54,532 bases of DNA, from positions 1 through 54,532 of the forward strand of contig CAZMQV010000012.1 in the NCBI GenBank assembly GCA_964568675.1. Reading direction: 5' to 3'. This document shows, piece by piece, positions 25,629 through 35,863 of the stretch. Each line of letters begins with the position of its first letter. The stretch's first letter is position 1. Below the pieces are notes generated by a model. It saw only the letters and a list, made by a program, of their open reading frames with translations. It was not told the DNA's origin and did no database searches. Made by a program: the position numbers and the translations under genes. Source of the DNA: UPXZ01 sp964568675. Lineage in GTDB: Bacteria > Bacteroidota > Bacteroidia > Bacteroidales > Paludibacteraceae.

Positions 25629-26921
25629 TTAGTTTTCTCCCTTTTTGTTATCTGCAAACTTTTTTTTCTCTATTTCATCATAACTAAACAAATCATTTAC
25701 TTTTTGTTGAATTTGAATTTTTAATTTATTGAGCACATTATTACCAGGTTTTACTCCACCGGTATCAATGGATGGCATTGCTTTGTTTTCCTCGCCTGAA
25801 AGCGATATGGCACCAATAGCCATGGAGTATGTCGAGTCAGCGTAGCTTTCATCCGTATTGTCTGATAGCCAATCGCTGTGGTTGCCCATTCGCACCGGAA
25901 GTGATGTTTTAACAGAAAGGTATTGCTGCAGTCCGGCTAGTTTCGATGCGCCTCCTGTGATTACAATCCCACTTTCGAGTGGAAAGTTGAACTGCTCAAT
26001 TATGGTGAAAAAAAGAGCCAAGCTTTCATCAAGCCTTGCTTCGATGATGTCGGCAATGTATTTTACCGAAATCTTTTTTGTTACCTTTGGGTCGTTTTCA
26101 GCAGGTATTGTGATATATTCATTCCCATCCACCAAGCTAGCCATCGCGTAGCCTTTTTTCTTTTTCACAATCTCGGCATGCCTATAGCTGATTCCCAATA
26201 CTTCTTTTAGATCGTAGCTTATGTTGTTGCCTCCAAGGGGAACAACTTTTGTATAAAGTAATTTATCACCATAGTATATGCCAAGTGAGGTAGTGGAAGC
26301 GCCGAATGAAATAATCACGCAGCCTGTTTTACGTTCATCTTCGTCCAATAATGCGACTGATTCCGCTTCAATGCCCAAATGGATGTGATCGACCAACACT
26401 GTCGAACGGTTAAAGGTGTCGTGAATTTTTTCATCAACTTTGGGGTGATAGCCGATGATGTTATAATCTATCTGAAGGCTTTTCCCTTTTTGTCCGTTTG
26501 CGTTTAATTCTCTGATTCCGTCAATGTAGTATGCGATTGGCTCGATTCGAGAAACGGTGAAATTTTCGGTTGTGAGCGCTTTGATACAATTCGACTTCAT
26601 GTTTTTCAACAACGTTTCCGAAACAAAATTTGTGATTGTTTCTTCATAAGTGATTGTGTCGGACTTTATGGAGCGTGCGTTTCGACAAATCGTAGCCTTC
26701 ACAGGCGTGCGTATCTTGAGCGATTTAGCAATTTCGGTTACCATTTCGCTTATTTTTTGCGATGCGGCAGAAGTCTGTTCAATAATACCATGTGTCGTGT
26801 CGTTACTTGGCATCTCGCGATGTGCAATGATTTTTATCGCATTGTTTTCCTGCACCTCTCCGACAATCACGCGGATGCTGTTGCTTCCAAAATCAATATA
26901 AAAAATAGCATCCTTGTTCAT
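25629..26921 (-). CDS. ftsA: Cell division protein FtsA
   Basis: This 430-residue actin-like ATPase starts FYIDFGSNSIRVIVGE (phosphate-1 loop). It has phosphate-2 segment GCVIISFGASTTSLGIYY and adenosine motif GIVITGGASKLAGLQQYL. The 1C domain is in 85-160. It tethers FtsZ to the membrane through a C-terminal helix, here a basic stretch near residues 400-415. It sits between ftsQ (42 bp upstream) and ftsZ. Confidence 0.96.
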   Translation of the reverse strand: MNKDAIFYIDFGSNSIRVIVGEVQENNAIKIIAHREMPSNDTTHGIIEQTSAASQKISEMVTEIAKSLKIRTPVKATICRNARSIKSDTITYEETITNFVSETLLKNMKSNCIKALTTENFTVSRIEPIAYYIDGIRELNANGQKGKSLQIDYNIIGYHPKVDEKIHDTFNRSTVLVDHIHLGIEAESVALLDEDERKTGCVIISFGASTTSLGIYYGDKLLYTKVVPLGGNNISYDLKEVLGISYRHAEIVKKKKGYAMASLVDGNEYITIPAENDPKVTKKISVKYIADIIEARLDESLALFFTIIEQFNFPLESGIVITGGASKLAGLQQYLSVKTSLPVRMGNHSDWLSDNTDESYADSTYSMAIGAISLSGEENKAMPSIDTGGVKPGNNVLNKLKIQIQQKVNDLFSYDEIEKKKFADNKKGEN

Positions 26922-26963
26922 AGTTGCAAATTAGTATTATATGCTAGTTTTGTTTAAGTAAAA

Positions 26964-27713
26964 TTATTTTGTGGTTTCTTTTCTGGTGCAAACCACTTGA
27001 TCTTTAAATCTTAGATCTATTTTTGAATAAATATTCCAACTTGTTTCATTTAGCCCGAACAGATAGAATTTCCTTAATTTCTCAAGTTTTTGCTCGTATC
27101 GGTCAAAGTTTCCGAGTACGATCAGGTGGTCGCCGACACGTGGAATTAGTTGAACTTCGTTATTCTCATTAATGTAAATTTGGTCAATCTGGTCATTCCA
27201 AAATGGGTTTTTCGAAAGAAAATTAGCAAAATCATATAGCACTCCTTGTGCAAGTTTCTTGGAGATTCTGCCTGTAGCGAGCGGCACATAAGCAGTGAAA
27301 TTGGACGACACCGGAACCGTTTGACGCAAATCGTCAACATAATAGTTGTCGCTACTTATGATGCGTAGAATCGGGTTGCGTTGTTCAATCACAATTTTAA
27401 TTTTTCCTTCCGGTGTTTTGTAGCATTCCACGTTGCGTATCATCGGATGTTTTGCCAATAAATCTTCTATCTCTTTGGTTACAATGTGAGTCATCGTTTT
27501 GCCGATTGGATGTACATTTTTTGATTTTAACAAGGTCTCGATTTCACGGTCGCTTATCAGTTGCTTCTGGTCATAGTCGGTGATTGTAACCAATACATCG
27601 GAGCATATCCTGTTCTCATTAGATATGCTACTCTTGGCATTGGCGAATACTGCATAGCTAACGCACAAGGCAACTCCCACGATAATCAATATGTTTTTAA
27701 TCCATTTGTTCAT
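26964..27713 (-). CDS. ftsQ: Cell division protein FtsQ
   Basis: This 249-residue bitopic membrane protein has an N-terminal helix (NILIIVGVALCVSYAVFA, about 7-24), then a POTRA domain (LVTITDYDQKQLISDREI) and a beta-rich domain ending near IDLRFKDQVVC. It scaffolds FtsB/FtsL at the septum. The start codon overlaps the murC stop (ATGA), so the genes are translationally coupled. Confidence 0.93.
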   Translation of the reverse strand: MNKWIKNILIIVGVALCVSYAVFANAKSSISNENRICSDVLVTITDYDQKQLISDREIETLLKSKNVHPIGKTMTHIVTKEIEDLLAKHPMIRNVECYKTPEGKIKIVIEQRNPILRIISSDNYYVDDLRQTVPVSSNFTAYVPLATGRISKKLAQGVLYDFANFLSKNPFWNDQIDQIYINENNEVQLIPRVGDHLIVLGNFDRYEQKLEKLRKFYLFGLNETSWNIYSKIDLRFKDQVVCTRKETTK

Positions 27714-29107
27714 TTTTCTTCTTTCGGCACACTGTGTTTCTTTTGTAGAAGTTTCTTTATTTGTGGCACTAATTTGTCGATATCACCGGCGCCAAAACTT
27801 ACCAAAACTTCCGGATTTTTTTTAGCCAACAAAGATAATAAATCTTCTTTGTTTATGAGTGTTTTATCTTGAATACTAACATCTTTGAATATCATTTCGG
27901 AACTGACACCTTCCATCGGGAGTTCGCGGGCTGGATAAATGTCGAGTAAGATAAGCTCGTCGAGCATCGATAGCGCTTGGGCAAATTCCGGGGCAAAATC
28001 TTTGGTGCGGCTAAAAAGATGTGGCTGAAAAATGCCTGTAATTTTATTGTCAGGATATAGTTTTTTTATCGACGAAATACTTGCCTCCAATTCGCCCGGA
28101 TGATGTGCGTAGTCATCAATATATACTACATCATCCGATTGGAGCACAAAGTCGAACCGACGATAGACGCCCGAAAAGGCAGCCATAGCCATGCGAAGTT
28201 CATCATTAGTTACTCCGTTGAGCCATGCAAGCGCCATTGCTGCTACTCCATTCTCCACATTTATCATCACCGGCACACCAAGCCGGATGTCGTGAATGGT
28301 CTCGGTAGGCGTAACAAAGTCAAAGTAAATTCGTCCTTTTGTTGTTTTAATGTTTTTTGCATGAAAGTCCGATTGCTCACTCAGTCCATACGAATAGAGT
28401 TTTACTCCTTTTTGTAGCTGCGGATTGATTTCCACTTTATCGTTTACAATTAGTGCTCCACCGGGTGTGATGAGCGACGTGAAGTGCTCAAAACTTTCTT
28501 TGAAAGCAGCTTCAGTGCCATAAATATCAAGATGGTCGGGGTCCATGGATGTGATGACGGCCATAAAAGGTGAGAGCTGATGGAACGACCTGTCGTATTC
28601 ATCTGCTTCAATCACTACATAATTACTTTGATTCGAAATCAATAAATTGGTGTTGTAGTTGTTTGAGATGCCACCTAAGAATGCGCTGCACTCCACATGC
28701 GATTGGTGCATGATGTGTGCCGTCATGGTTGATGTAGTTGTTTTGCCATGCGTCCCGGCAATGCAGATGCCCTTGTTTTGGCGCGTAATTATTCCTAAAA
28801 CTTCCGAACGTTTCAGTATTTTGAAATCATTTTGTTTGAAATATTCCAGTTGTTCGTGGTTTGCGGGTATTGCAGGCGTAATGACTACCAAAGTTTTCTT
28901 CGTATCCAAATATTTTGTGGGTGTCGCGCCTGTATGTGCGTCAAATGTGATGGTGATGCCTTCGGCTTGCAAATCATCGGTAATTTTGCTGTTGCTCCGA
29001 TCGTAGCCGGCTACGCTGTAACCTTTTTCGTGGAAATATCGGGCGATAGCGCTCATGCCAATTCCGCCAATTCCCAGAAAATAATATTGTGTGAATTTAT
29101 TGCTCAT
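27710..29107 (-). CDS. murC: UDP-N-acetylmuramate--L-alanine ligase
   Basis: This 465-residue Mur ligase has the UDP-binding GIGGIGMSAIARYF (12-25), P-loop GTHGKTTTST (118-127), and the central metal site EADEYDRSFH. The C-terminal domain contains GIFQPHLFSRTKDF. It adds L-Ala to UDP-MurNAc in the cytoplasm. A 161-bp gap separates it from murG; this gap has small hairpins and could hold an internal promoter. The length is standard. Confidence 0.97.
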   Translation of the reverse strand: MSNKFTQYYFLGIGGIGMSAIARYFHEKGYSVAGYDRSNSKITDDLQAEGITITFDAHTGATPTKYLDTKKTLVVITPAIPANHEQLEYFKQNDFKILKRSEVLGIITRQNKGICIAGTHGKTTTSTMTAHIMHQSHVECSAFLGGISNNYNTNLLISNQSNYVVIEADEYDRSFHQLSPFMAVITSMDPDHLDIYGTEAAFKESFEHFTSLITPGGALIVNDKVEINPQLQKGVKLYSYGLSEQSDFHAKNIKTTKGRIYFDFVTPTETIHDIRLGVPVMINVENGVAAMALAWLNGVTNDELRMAMAAFSGVYRRFDFVLQSDDVVYIDDYAHHPGELEASISSIKKLYPDNKITGIFQPHLFSRTKDFAPEFAQALSMLDELILLDIYPARELPMEGVSSEMIFKDVSIQDKTLINKEDLLSLLAKKNPEVLVSFGAGDIDKLVPQIKKLLQKKHSVPKEEK

Positions 29108-29268
29108 TTTTGTACTATTGTAAATAGAGCCTATATAAGGCTGTAAAAATTACTTATGAAAAACTTAATCAATCTTATTTTAAATTCCTTGATATAATGT
29201 TTTGTTAATAAGCGAATTAAGTAATAAGATAGTCTGAACCGAAGCGTAATTTATTCGTTGCGGTTTTG

Positions 29269-30363
29269 TTATTTCTTGACTAATTTAAAAATTTCATCAA
29301 CTATCCGTGTCGCTGAATCTCGCTCGGCGAGCTGTAGGATATTTGTTGACAGACTTTTTAATTTATCGTCATCGTTGATCAGTGATAATGTAGTGGGAAT
29401 CAATTTCTCGGACGACTCGGCATCTGTTACCATCACAGCTGCGTCTTTGTTGACAAGTGCCAGCGCATTTTTTGTTTGATGGTCTTCGGCCACGTTGGGC
29501 GAGGGTACTAATATCACCGGTTTGGCGAGCAGGCAAAGCTCGGAAATGGAGCTGGCGCCCGCGCGTGAAACCACAAGGTCGGCTATGGAATAGGCGAAAT
29601 CCATTCTCGAAACAAAATCGGTAATAATCAAATCGTTGCTTGTTATGGATTTTGCATCTTCGCGTGCCTGATTGATGTAAACTTTGCCGGTTTGCCAAAT
29701 AACCTGAATGCCACTTGCCACGATTGATTCCAGCCGAGCCGTTACACTTTGGTTGATGGTTCGCGCACCCAAGCTGCCACCGACAATCAACAAGGTTTTT
29801 TTATTGGGCGATAGTCCGAAAAAGGAATATGCTTCCTCTGCTTTAGGTGCGATGTTGAAAAGATCTTGCCTCACCGGATTGCCGGTAAGGACGATTTTAT
29901 CAGCTTGGAAAAATTTTTCCATACCCGTGTATGCCACACATATTTTTCCGGCTTTTGCCGCAAGCATCTTGTTTGTAACGCCAGCGTATGAGTTTTGCTC
30001 TTGAAGCAGGGTGGGGATGCCCAGTTTTGAAGCTGCTTTGAGTGTGGGTGCGCTCGCATATCCGCCCACACCGATTGCAATGTCAGGACGGAAATGCTTG
30101 ATGATTTTTTTTGCTTTGCGGATGCTTTTCATCAAATCAATCAGCACACCGATATTTTTAAACATGTTTTTTCGGTCGAATCCTCGCACGGGAAGCCCCT
30201 CGATGGGATATCCTGCTTGTGGCACACGCTCCATCTCCATTCGCCCCAAAGCACCGACAAAAAGAATATTTGCCTCTTTATCCCTGTTTTTGATGGCATT
30301 CGCGATACTGATTGCCGGAAATATGTGGCCACCTGTACCTCCACCGCTGATGATGTATTTCAT
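29269..30363 (-). CDS. murG: UDP-GlcNAc transferase making lipid II
   Basis: This 364-residue GT28 enzyme starts with the glycine loop GGGTGGHIFPAI (7-18). Further signatures are LLQEQNSYAGVTNK, VGGSLGARTINQ and the donor site SRAGASSISELCLLAKP. It converts lipid I to lipid II on the inner face of the membrane. It lies 47 bp after ftsW. Confidence 0.97.
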   Translation of the reverse strand: MKYIISGGGTGGHIFPAISIANAIKNRDKEANILFVGALGRMEMERVPQAGYPIEGLPVRGFDRKNMFKNIGVLIDLMKSIRKAKKIIKHFRPDIAIGVGGYASAPTLKAASKLGIPTLLQEQNSYAGVTNKMLAAKAGKICVAYTGMEKFFQADKIVLTGNPVRQDLFNIAPKAEEAYSFFGLSPNKKTLLIVGGSLGARTINQSVTARLESIVASGIQVIWQTGKVYINQAREDAKSITSNDLIITDFVSRMDFAYSIADLVVSRAGASSISELCLLAKPVILVPSPNVAEDHQTKNALALVNKDAAVMVTDAESSEKLIPTTLSLINDDDKLKSLSTNILQLAERDSATRIVDEIFKLVKK

Positions 30364-30410
30364 TTTCTGTGTATTTATTGTGAATCTTTCAAGAGATTAT
30401 ATTCCTATGT

Positions 30411-31631
30411 TTATGAGATTGTTAAATCGTTGATGTCAACAACCGTGTCCTCCTCTGGTTTCTTAGTCGGGTTATTCTCTTCTTTAATTTGCCGAATCAC
30501 TCCCAGTATTATCCCAAAATAAACACTTGTGATAAGTATGGATGTGCCACCACGGCTAATCATGGGAAGTGGCTGCCCGGTAACTAATCCGAGGCCGGAA
30601 CCTACAATCATGTTTACAGTGGCTTGTAGCGTTATTATCATTCCTAAACCGGTAACCAATATTGCCGGAAACGAACTCCGACATACGGTAGCTATCTGCC
30701 CGGTTCGAAAGATTAGCACAAGATACAAAAACATTACAAAGATACCACCTACAAGTCCCATTTCTTCAAGAATAATTGCAAAAATAAAGTCGTCGTAGGC
30801 ATGTGAAAGATAGTCGCGTTGCACGCTATTGCCCGGCATCACCCCAAAGAGTTTACCACGCGCAACGGCGATACGTCCATTTTGAACTTGTCGGTTTTCA
30901 TCGTTAATTTCATAGCGCGTATCGTCATTGTTCTCAAAGGCTCTATCGATACGGTTTACCCAAGTCTTAGCGCGTTTTAATTGATCCGGCACTTTTGAGT
31001 CTTCCGGTATTGTTTTCAGTATGATATATCCGAGCAGCAAACCGCCTACTAATACTCCTAATAAAGCTCCCAGTCTTTTGAATGAAATTTGCCCAATGAA
31101 CATCATGGCGAAAACCACAGACCCAAGAATAGCTGCTGTGGAAAAGTTTTCGGTGAAAATTAATCCAATTATTACTATCGATATTCCGATGATGACCCAA
31201 AAGAGTTTTTTTTCGATATATGGATTGGCGCGTATGCGTGAAATGATGTCGGCAACAACAATTACGAGCGATAGTTTAGCAATTTCGGAGGGCTGAAACT
31301 GAATACCAAAAACTTCAATCCAACGTTTCGCGTCATTTACAGATTCGGCCCGAATCTGAACATAGATGAGCAGGACGAATGATATTATCAACCCCAAATA
31401 TGCTATCACGCGGATGTATTTGTAATGAAGGAAATGCACCAGATAGGCGATGAATGCTCCTCCGATCAAAAATACGACGTGTTGAATAATTGGTGCCGAG
31501 TGGTTTGCTTGTTTGTAGGCAAGGGTGCTCGAAGCACTATATAGCTCAACGGTGGAGATGACGCATAAGAATATGAATACCAACCAAATGGTGGTGTCGC
31601 CTCTTAGGTGTTTTGAAAATATTTTGTTCAC
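30411..31631 (-). CDS. ftsW: SEDS peptidoglycan glycosyltransferase FtsW
   Basis: This 406-residue protein has about ten transmembrane helices. It shows FtsW/RodA features: QPSEIAKLSLVIV, the extracellular loop with YLSHAYDDFIFAIILEE containing the catalytic-type Asp, and TGQPLPMISRGGTSIL near the C-terminus. It polymerises lipid II together with FtsI at the septum. The C-terminal tail (KPEEDTVVDIND) is cytoplasmic and acidic. It lies between murD (89 bp upstream) and murG. Confidence 0.95.
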   Translation of the reverse strand: MNKIFSKHLRGDTTIWLVFIFLCVISTVELYSASSTLAYKQANHSAPIIQHVVFLIGGAFIAYLVHFLHYKYIRVIAYLGLIISFVLLIYVQIRAESVNDAKRWIEVFGIQFQPSEIAKLSLVIVVADIISRIRANPYIEKKLFWVIIGISIVIIGLIFTENFSTAAILGSVVFAMMFIGQISFKRLGALLGVLVGGLLLGYIILKTIPEDSKVPDQLKRAKTWVNRIDRAFENNDDTRYEINDENRQVQNGRIAVARGKLFGVMPGNSVQRDYLSHAYDDFIFAIILEEMGLVGGIFVMFLYLVLIFRTGQIATVCRSSFPAILVTGLGMIITLQATVNMIVGSGLGLVTGQPLPMISRGGTSILITSVYFGIILGVIRQIKEENNPTKKPEEDTVVDINDLTIS

Positions 31632-31720
31632 AGTGCTTTACTTATTTTTTTTGATTAAGAAAGAATAATCAATTACTTGTTTGCTAATAAGATAATGTGT
31701 TGAATGTTTGTTGAGTTTAC

Positions 31721-33055
31721 TCAAAGTTTACGTACCAACTCCTTGAATTGTCGCCCTCTGTCTTCATAACTTTTAAAAAGGTCGAAGCTTGCGCAACAGG
31801 GCGACAGCAGAACTGTTTCACCCGGTTTGGCAATGTTGTATGCCGATTTTACGCAGCTTTCTATGGAGTTGGTGTCAATGATGTTGTTTACCTTCCCGTC
31901 AAAAAAACTGTGCAATTTGCTGTTATCTACTCCCATAAATATCAAAGTAGTTACTTTTTCTTTTACCAATTCGGCTATTTCGGAATAATCATTGCCTTTG
32001 TCGGTGCCACCTAAGATGAGTACTACCGGTGTTTGCATGCTTTGAAGCGCGTACCAGCATGAATTTACGTTAGTAGCTTTGCTATCATTGATGTAGCGCA
32101 CATCGCGGATGGTCGCTACGTATTCTAAGCGATGTTCTACTCCTTGAAAATCGGAGAGCGATTGTCGGATATTGTCTTTTTTCACATTCAAAAGTGATGC
32201 AACCAAGCCTGCCGCCATCGAATTAAAGGTATTGTGTAGCCCTTTTATCGCTAGCTGATCTGTTGGCATGGTTGTGATATCATTTAATACGTTTATAACT
32301 AATTGTTCGTTTTCTACAAATGCTTTGGTTTTCTCGTTTTTATCCAGAGCAAAGGGGTAAATTGTGGCGTTTATCGTTTTTGTTTCAAGTACTTTTTTGA
32401 TAATAGGGTCGTCTGCCCAAAAGATAAACGCGTCTTGCTCCGATTGATTCTGAGTGATTCTGAATTTTGAATCGATATAATTCTGAAATTTATAATCATA
32501 TCTGTCGAGATGATCGGGTGTGATGTTGAGCAATACGGCAATGTCCGCTTTGAATCTGTACATGTCATCGAGCTGAAAACTACTTAGTTCCACAACGTAA
32601 TAATCGTGTTTTGATTCAGCCACCTGAAGAGCCAGACTGTCGCCTACGTTGCCTGCCAGACCCACGTTGAGACCCGCGTTTTTGAGTATGTGATATATTA
32701 GCAGTGTTGTTGTTGTTTTACCATTGCTTCCGGTGATGCAAATCATTTTTGCGTCGGTGTATCTGCCGGCAAATTCGATTTCCGAAATTACGGGAACACC
32801 TTTTTTTCTCAATGCTTTTACCAATGGTGCTTTATCCGGTATTCCGGGGCTTTTTATTAACTCTTCGGCATTCATGATTAGATGCTCGGTGTGTTGTGTC
32901 TCTTCCCAAGCGATGTGATGCTGATCGAGGATGTTTTTGTATTTGTCCTGTATTTTGGATAAATCGCTTAGAAAAACATCAAATCCCATTTTCTTTGCCA
33001 ATACAGCCGCTCCAACTCCGCTTTCGCCACCTCCAAGTATTACGATACGTTTCAT
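31721..33055 (-). CDS. murD: UDP-N-acetylmuramoylalanine--D-glutamate ligase
   Basis: This 444-residue Mur ligase starts KRIVILGGGESGVGAA (Rossmann-like UDP site). It has P-loop GSNGKTTTT (109-117), NITPDHLDRY, and C-terminal NDSKATNVNSCWYAL and LSPCCASFDLF. It adds D-Glu to UDP-MurNAc-L-Ala. It follows mraY by 31 bp. Confidence 0.97.
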   Translation of the reverse strand: MKRIVILGGGESGVGAAVLAKKMGFDVFLSDLSKIQDKYKNILDQHHIAWEETQHTEHLIMNAEELIKSPGIPDKAPLVKALRKKGVPVISEIEFAGRYTDAKMICITGSNGKTTTTLLIYHILKNAGLNVGLAGNVGDSLALQVAESKHDYYVVELSSFQLDDMYRFKADIAVLLNITPDHLDRYDYKFQNYIDSKFRITQNQSEQDAFIFWADDPIIKKVLETKTINATIYPFALDKNEKTKAFVENEQLVINVLNDITTMPTDQLAIKGLHNTFNSMAAGLVASLLNVKKDNIRQSLSDFQGVEHRLEYVATIRDVRYINDSKATNVNSCWYALQSMQTPVVLILGGTDKGNDYSEIAELVKEKVTTLIFMGVDNSKLHSFFDGKVNNIIDTNSIESCVKSAYNIAKPGETVLLSPCCASFDLFKSYEDRGRQFKELVRKL

Positions 33056-33086
33056 TGCAATATGCTTTTATTTCGTTTCTAATTTT

Positions 33087-34352
33087 TTATCTGATTTTTA
33101 ATGTAATGATGGTGATTGCCGCCAGAATAATGCCAATAAGCCAAAAACGCACCACTAATTTTGCTTCGGGCACCGGATTGAATGGCTTGTTGATTATAGC
33201 CTGAATACCCGATTTGCCACCTTTTTGGAAATGATGGTGAAGTGGGGTCATTAGGAATACGCGCTTTCCTTCTCCGCTTCTTTTTTTTGTGTATCTAAAA
33301 TAAAGTCGTTGAATAATTACGGAAAGACTTTCGACGAAAAATACACCACAAAGTATGGGAATGAGCAATTCCTTGTGAATGGCAATTGCGAAAACCGCAA
33401 TTATCCCACCCAGAGTCAAACTACCGGTATCGCCCATGAAAACCTGTGCGGGGTAGGAATTGTACCACAAAAAACCGATTGTTGCGCCAATTAGCGTGCC
33501 GGCAAAAATCACCATTTCGCCCGTACCCGGAATGTACATGATGTTGAGATAGCCTGCATACGTTACATTGCCCGAGAGGTAGGCGAGTATGCCGAGTATC
33601 ACCCCGATTATTGCGGTGCTCCCTGTTGCAAGTCCATCCATCCCGTCGGTGAGGTTGGCGCTATTGGACACCGCTGTTACAACCAAGATTGCCATGGCTA
33701 CAAATAAAATCCATCCATACTTTTGCGCGTTATTACCAGCCCATTTGAATGCGTCGGCATAGTCGAGGTTGTTGTTTTTGACAAATGGAATGGTCGATTT
33801 TGTCGATTTTACATCGTCTTTTTTATAGCTAACCTCTTCCACCCGATTCGATTGGCCGATATGTTCTATGTTCTCGCGTATCACTGCTTGTGGGCTTAAA
33901 TAGAGAGTAAGCCCTACTATAAGTCCAAGACCGATTTGTCCTACAATCTTGAATTGTCCTTTCAGCCCTTCTTTGTTTTTATATTTAATCTTCAAATAGT
34001 CGTCTGAGAAGCCAATGACGCCCATCCACACCGTAGTGAATAGCATCAGTATTGTGTAAATATTCGTGAGGTCGGCAAGTAATAAGGTTGAAACAAGGAT
34101 GGAGAAGATGATAATGATTCCACCCATGGTTGGTGTACCTTTTTTTGCAAGCTGATCTTCCATACCCAAATCGCGGATGGATTCACCAATCTGCATCCTT
34201 TGCAGGCGGTTTATGATTTTCCGACCAAACAGCGTGGCGATCAACAGCGCGAGGATAAAACCAACGCCAGCCCGAAAGGTGATGGACAGAAACATGTTTA
34301 TTCCCGGGATATCATAAAACCGGTCGATGTATTTAATTAAATGGTAGAGCAT
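33087..34352 (-). CDS. mraY: Phospho-MurNAc-pentapeptide transferase
   Basis: A 421-residue polytopic membrane enzyme that makes lipid I. Catalytic Asp pair in GFSDDYLKIKYKNKEG, NSANLTDGMDGLATG, and the histidine loop TPLHHHFQ are all present. It is about 60 residues longer than E. coli MraY because of a hydrophilic insert (about 155-205, with RVEEVSYKKDDVKSTKS) after the fifth helix, a feature of Bacteroidetes MraY. It lies 48 bp after murE. Confidence 0.97.
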   Translation of the reverse strand: MLYHLIKYIDRFYDIPGINMFLSITFRAGVGFILALLIATLFGRKIINRLQRMQIGESIRDLGMEDQLAKKGTPTMGGIIIIFSILVSTLLLADLTNIYTILMLFTTVWMGVIGFSDDYLKIKYKNKEGLKGQFKIVGQIGLGLIVGLTLYLSPQAVIRENIEHIGQSNRVEEVSYKKDDVKSTKSTIPFVKNNNLDYADAFKWAGNNAQKYGWILFVAMAILVVTAVSNSANLTDGMDGLATGSTAIIGVILGILAYLSGNVTYAGYLNIMYIPGTGEMVIFAGTLIGATIGFLWYNSYPAQVFMGDTGSLTLGGIIAVFAIAIHKELLIPILCGVFFVESLSVIIQRLYFRYTKKRSGEGKRVFLMTPLHHHFQKGGKSGIQAIINKPFNPVPEAKLVVRFWLIGIILAAITIITLKIR

Positions 34353-34400
34353 ATTACTTCGTTTTTTGTTAAGTTAAGATTTGCGTTTGTTTTACAAGAT

Positions 34401-35855
34401 TCAAATCATGCCGGTAGCTTTTTTTACCTCTTCCCGGTCATCGAAATGATGCTTTACTCCTTTGACAATCTGATAATCTTCGTGTCCTTTGCCGGCTACG
34501 AGTACCACATCGCCGGGTTGAGCCAATGCGCAGGCTGTTTTGATAGCTTCGCGGCGGTCAGTAATGACAAGAGACTGAGATTTTTGTTCCATATTCAAGC
34601 CGGCAAGCATGTCGTCGATGATGTCGGCAGGTTCTTCATCGCGTGGATTGTCGGATGTGATTATTGTTTTCCAACTTCCATTTGCGGCTTCTTTAGCCAT
34701 GAGCGGGCGTTTCCCTTTGTCGCGGTTGCCGCCACAACCTACCACTGTTATCAAATGTCCATTGCCATTTGATATGTCGTTGATTGTCGAAATTACGTTT
34801 TTGAGCGCGTCGGGGGTGTGGGCATAATCCACGATGACGGTGTATCCGCCAGGAGTGCGGATGGTTTCAAAACGGCCTGAAACTGAATGAAGCGTGCTTA
34901 TGATGCGTAAAACATCCAGCTCATCCTGTCCCAAAAGCGATGCGGCGCCAAAGACTGCTGTGAGGTTGTAAGCATTGAAATTGCCAATAAATGGCACATG
35001 CACCTCTTTGCCGTTCATGTCGAGCAACATGCCACTGAAGTCTGTTTCAAGTATTTTTGTTTTGAAATCTGCCATGGCGCGCGTTGAGTAGGAGTGTTTG
35101 GATGCTTTTGTGTTTTGCAACATCACGTTTCCGTTTTTATCATCGGCATTGGTGAGCGCGAAGGCTTGTTTGTTCAGATCATCGAAAAAGCGTTTCTTAG
35201 CTTTCAGATAATTTTCGAAAGTCAAATGATAGTCAATGTGATCCCGGGTGAGATTGGTGAAAATAGCTCCATTGAAGTCTAAGCCGGCAATTCGGCGTTG
35301 TTCCACCGCGTGCGAGCTTACCTCCATAAAGGTATATTGACATCCGGCTTCGACCATTTTTGCCAGAAGCGCGTTCAGCTCCAGCGCGTCGGGAGTGGTG
35401 TGTGTGGCTACTACAGCATTTTCGTTGACGTAATTGCACACGGTGGATAGCAATCCGGTGCCATAACCAAGCGCTCTGAAAAGTTTGTAGAGCAAGGTGG
35501 CAATCGTGGTTTTGCCATTGGTGCCCGTTACGCCGACTAATTTCATTTTGCCGGACGGATTGCCATGCCATGCCGAAGCAGCCATGCCGAGAGCTTCGGC
35601 GCTATCTTTCACAATAACATAGGTGATATGCTCTGCCTTGTTTTCGGGCATTTCCTCACAAATTACCGCCAAAGCGCCAAGTTCAACTGCCTTGGAGATG
35701 TAGTTGTGTCCGTCGGTCGCCGTGCCACGAGTTGCCACAAAGAGATTGCCTCGTTCTATTTTTCGCGAATCGAATTGAATGCCGGTTATTTCGACCGAGC
35801 CGTTACCGAGGATTTTTTCGACCGTAACATTCTGAATTATTGCTGTTAGTAACAT
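34401..35855 (-). CDS. murE: UDP-MurNAc-L-Ala-D-Glu--meso-DAP ligase
   Basis: This 484-residue Mur ligase has P-loop VTGTNGKTTIATLL (109-122), the UDP-binding SRKIERGNLFVA, and the DNPRDEEP motif near residue 405, whose Asp/Asn-Pro-Arg selects meso-diaminopimelate. This indicates A1-gamma (DAP) peptidoglycan, as expected of Bacteroidales. It follows ftsI by 8 bp. No murF is present in this cluster. Confidence 0.97.
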   Translation of the reverse strand: MLLTAIIQNVTVEKILGNGSVEITGIQFDSRKIERGNLFVATRGTATDGHNYISKAVELGALAVICEEMPENKAEHITYVIVKDSAEALGMAASAWHGNPSGKMKLVGVTGTNGKTTIATLLYKLFRALGYGTGLLSTVCNYVNENAVVATHTTPDALELNALLAKMVEAGCQYTFMEVSSHAVEQRRIAGLDFNGAIFTNLTRDHIDYHLTFENYLKAKKRFFDDLNKQAFALTNADDKNGNVMLQNTKASKHSYSTRAMADFKTKILETDFSGMLLDMNGKEVHVPFIGNFNAYNLTAVFGAASLLGQDELDVLRIISTLHSVSGRFETIRTPGGYTVIVDYAHTPDALKNVISTINDISNGNGHLITVVGCGGNRDKGKRPLMAKEAANGSWKTIITSDNPRDEEPADIIDDMLAGLNMEQKSQSLVITDRREAIKTACALAQPGDVVLVAGKGHEDYQIVKGVKHHFDDREEVKKATGMI

Positions 35856-35863
35856 GACCTTTA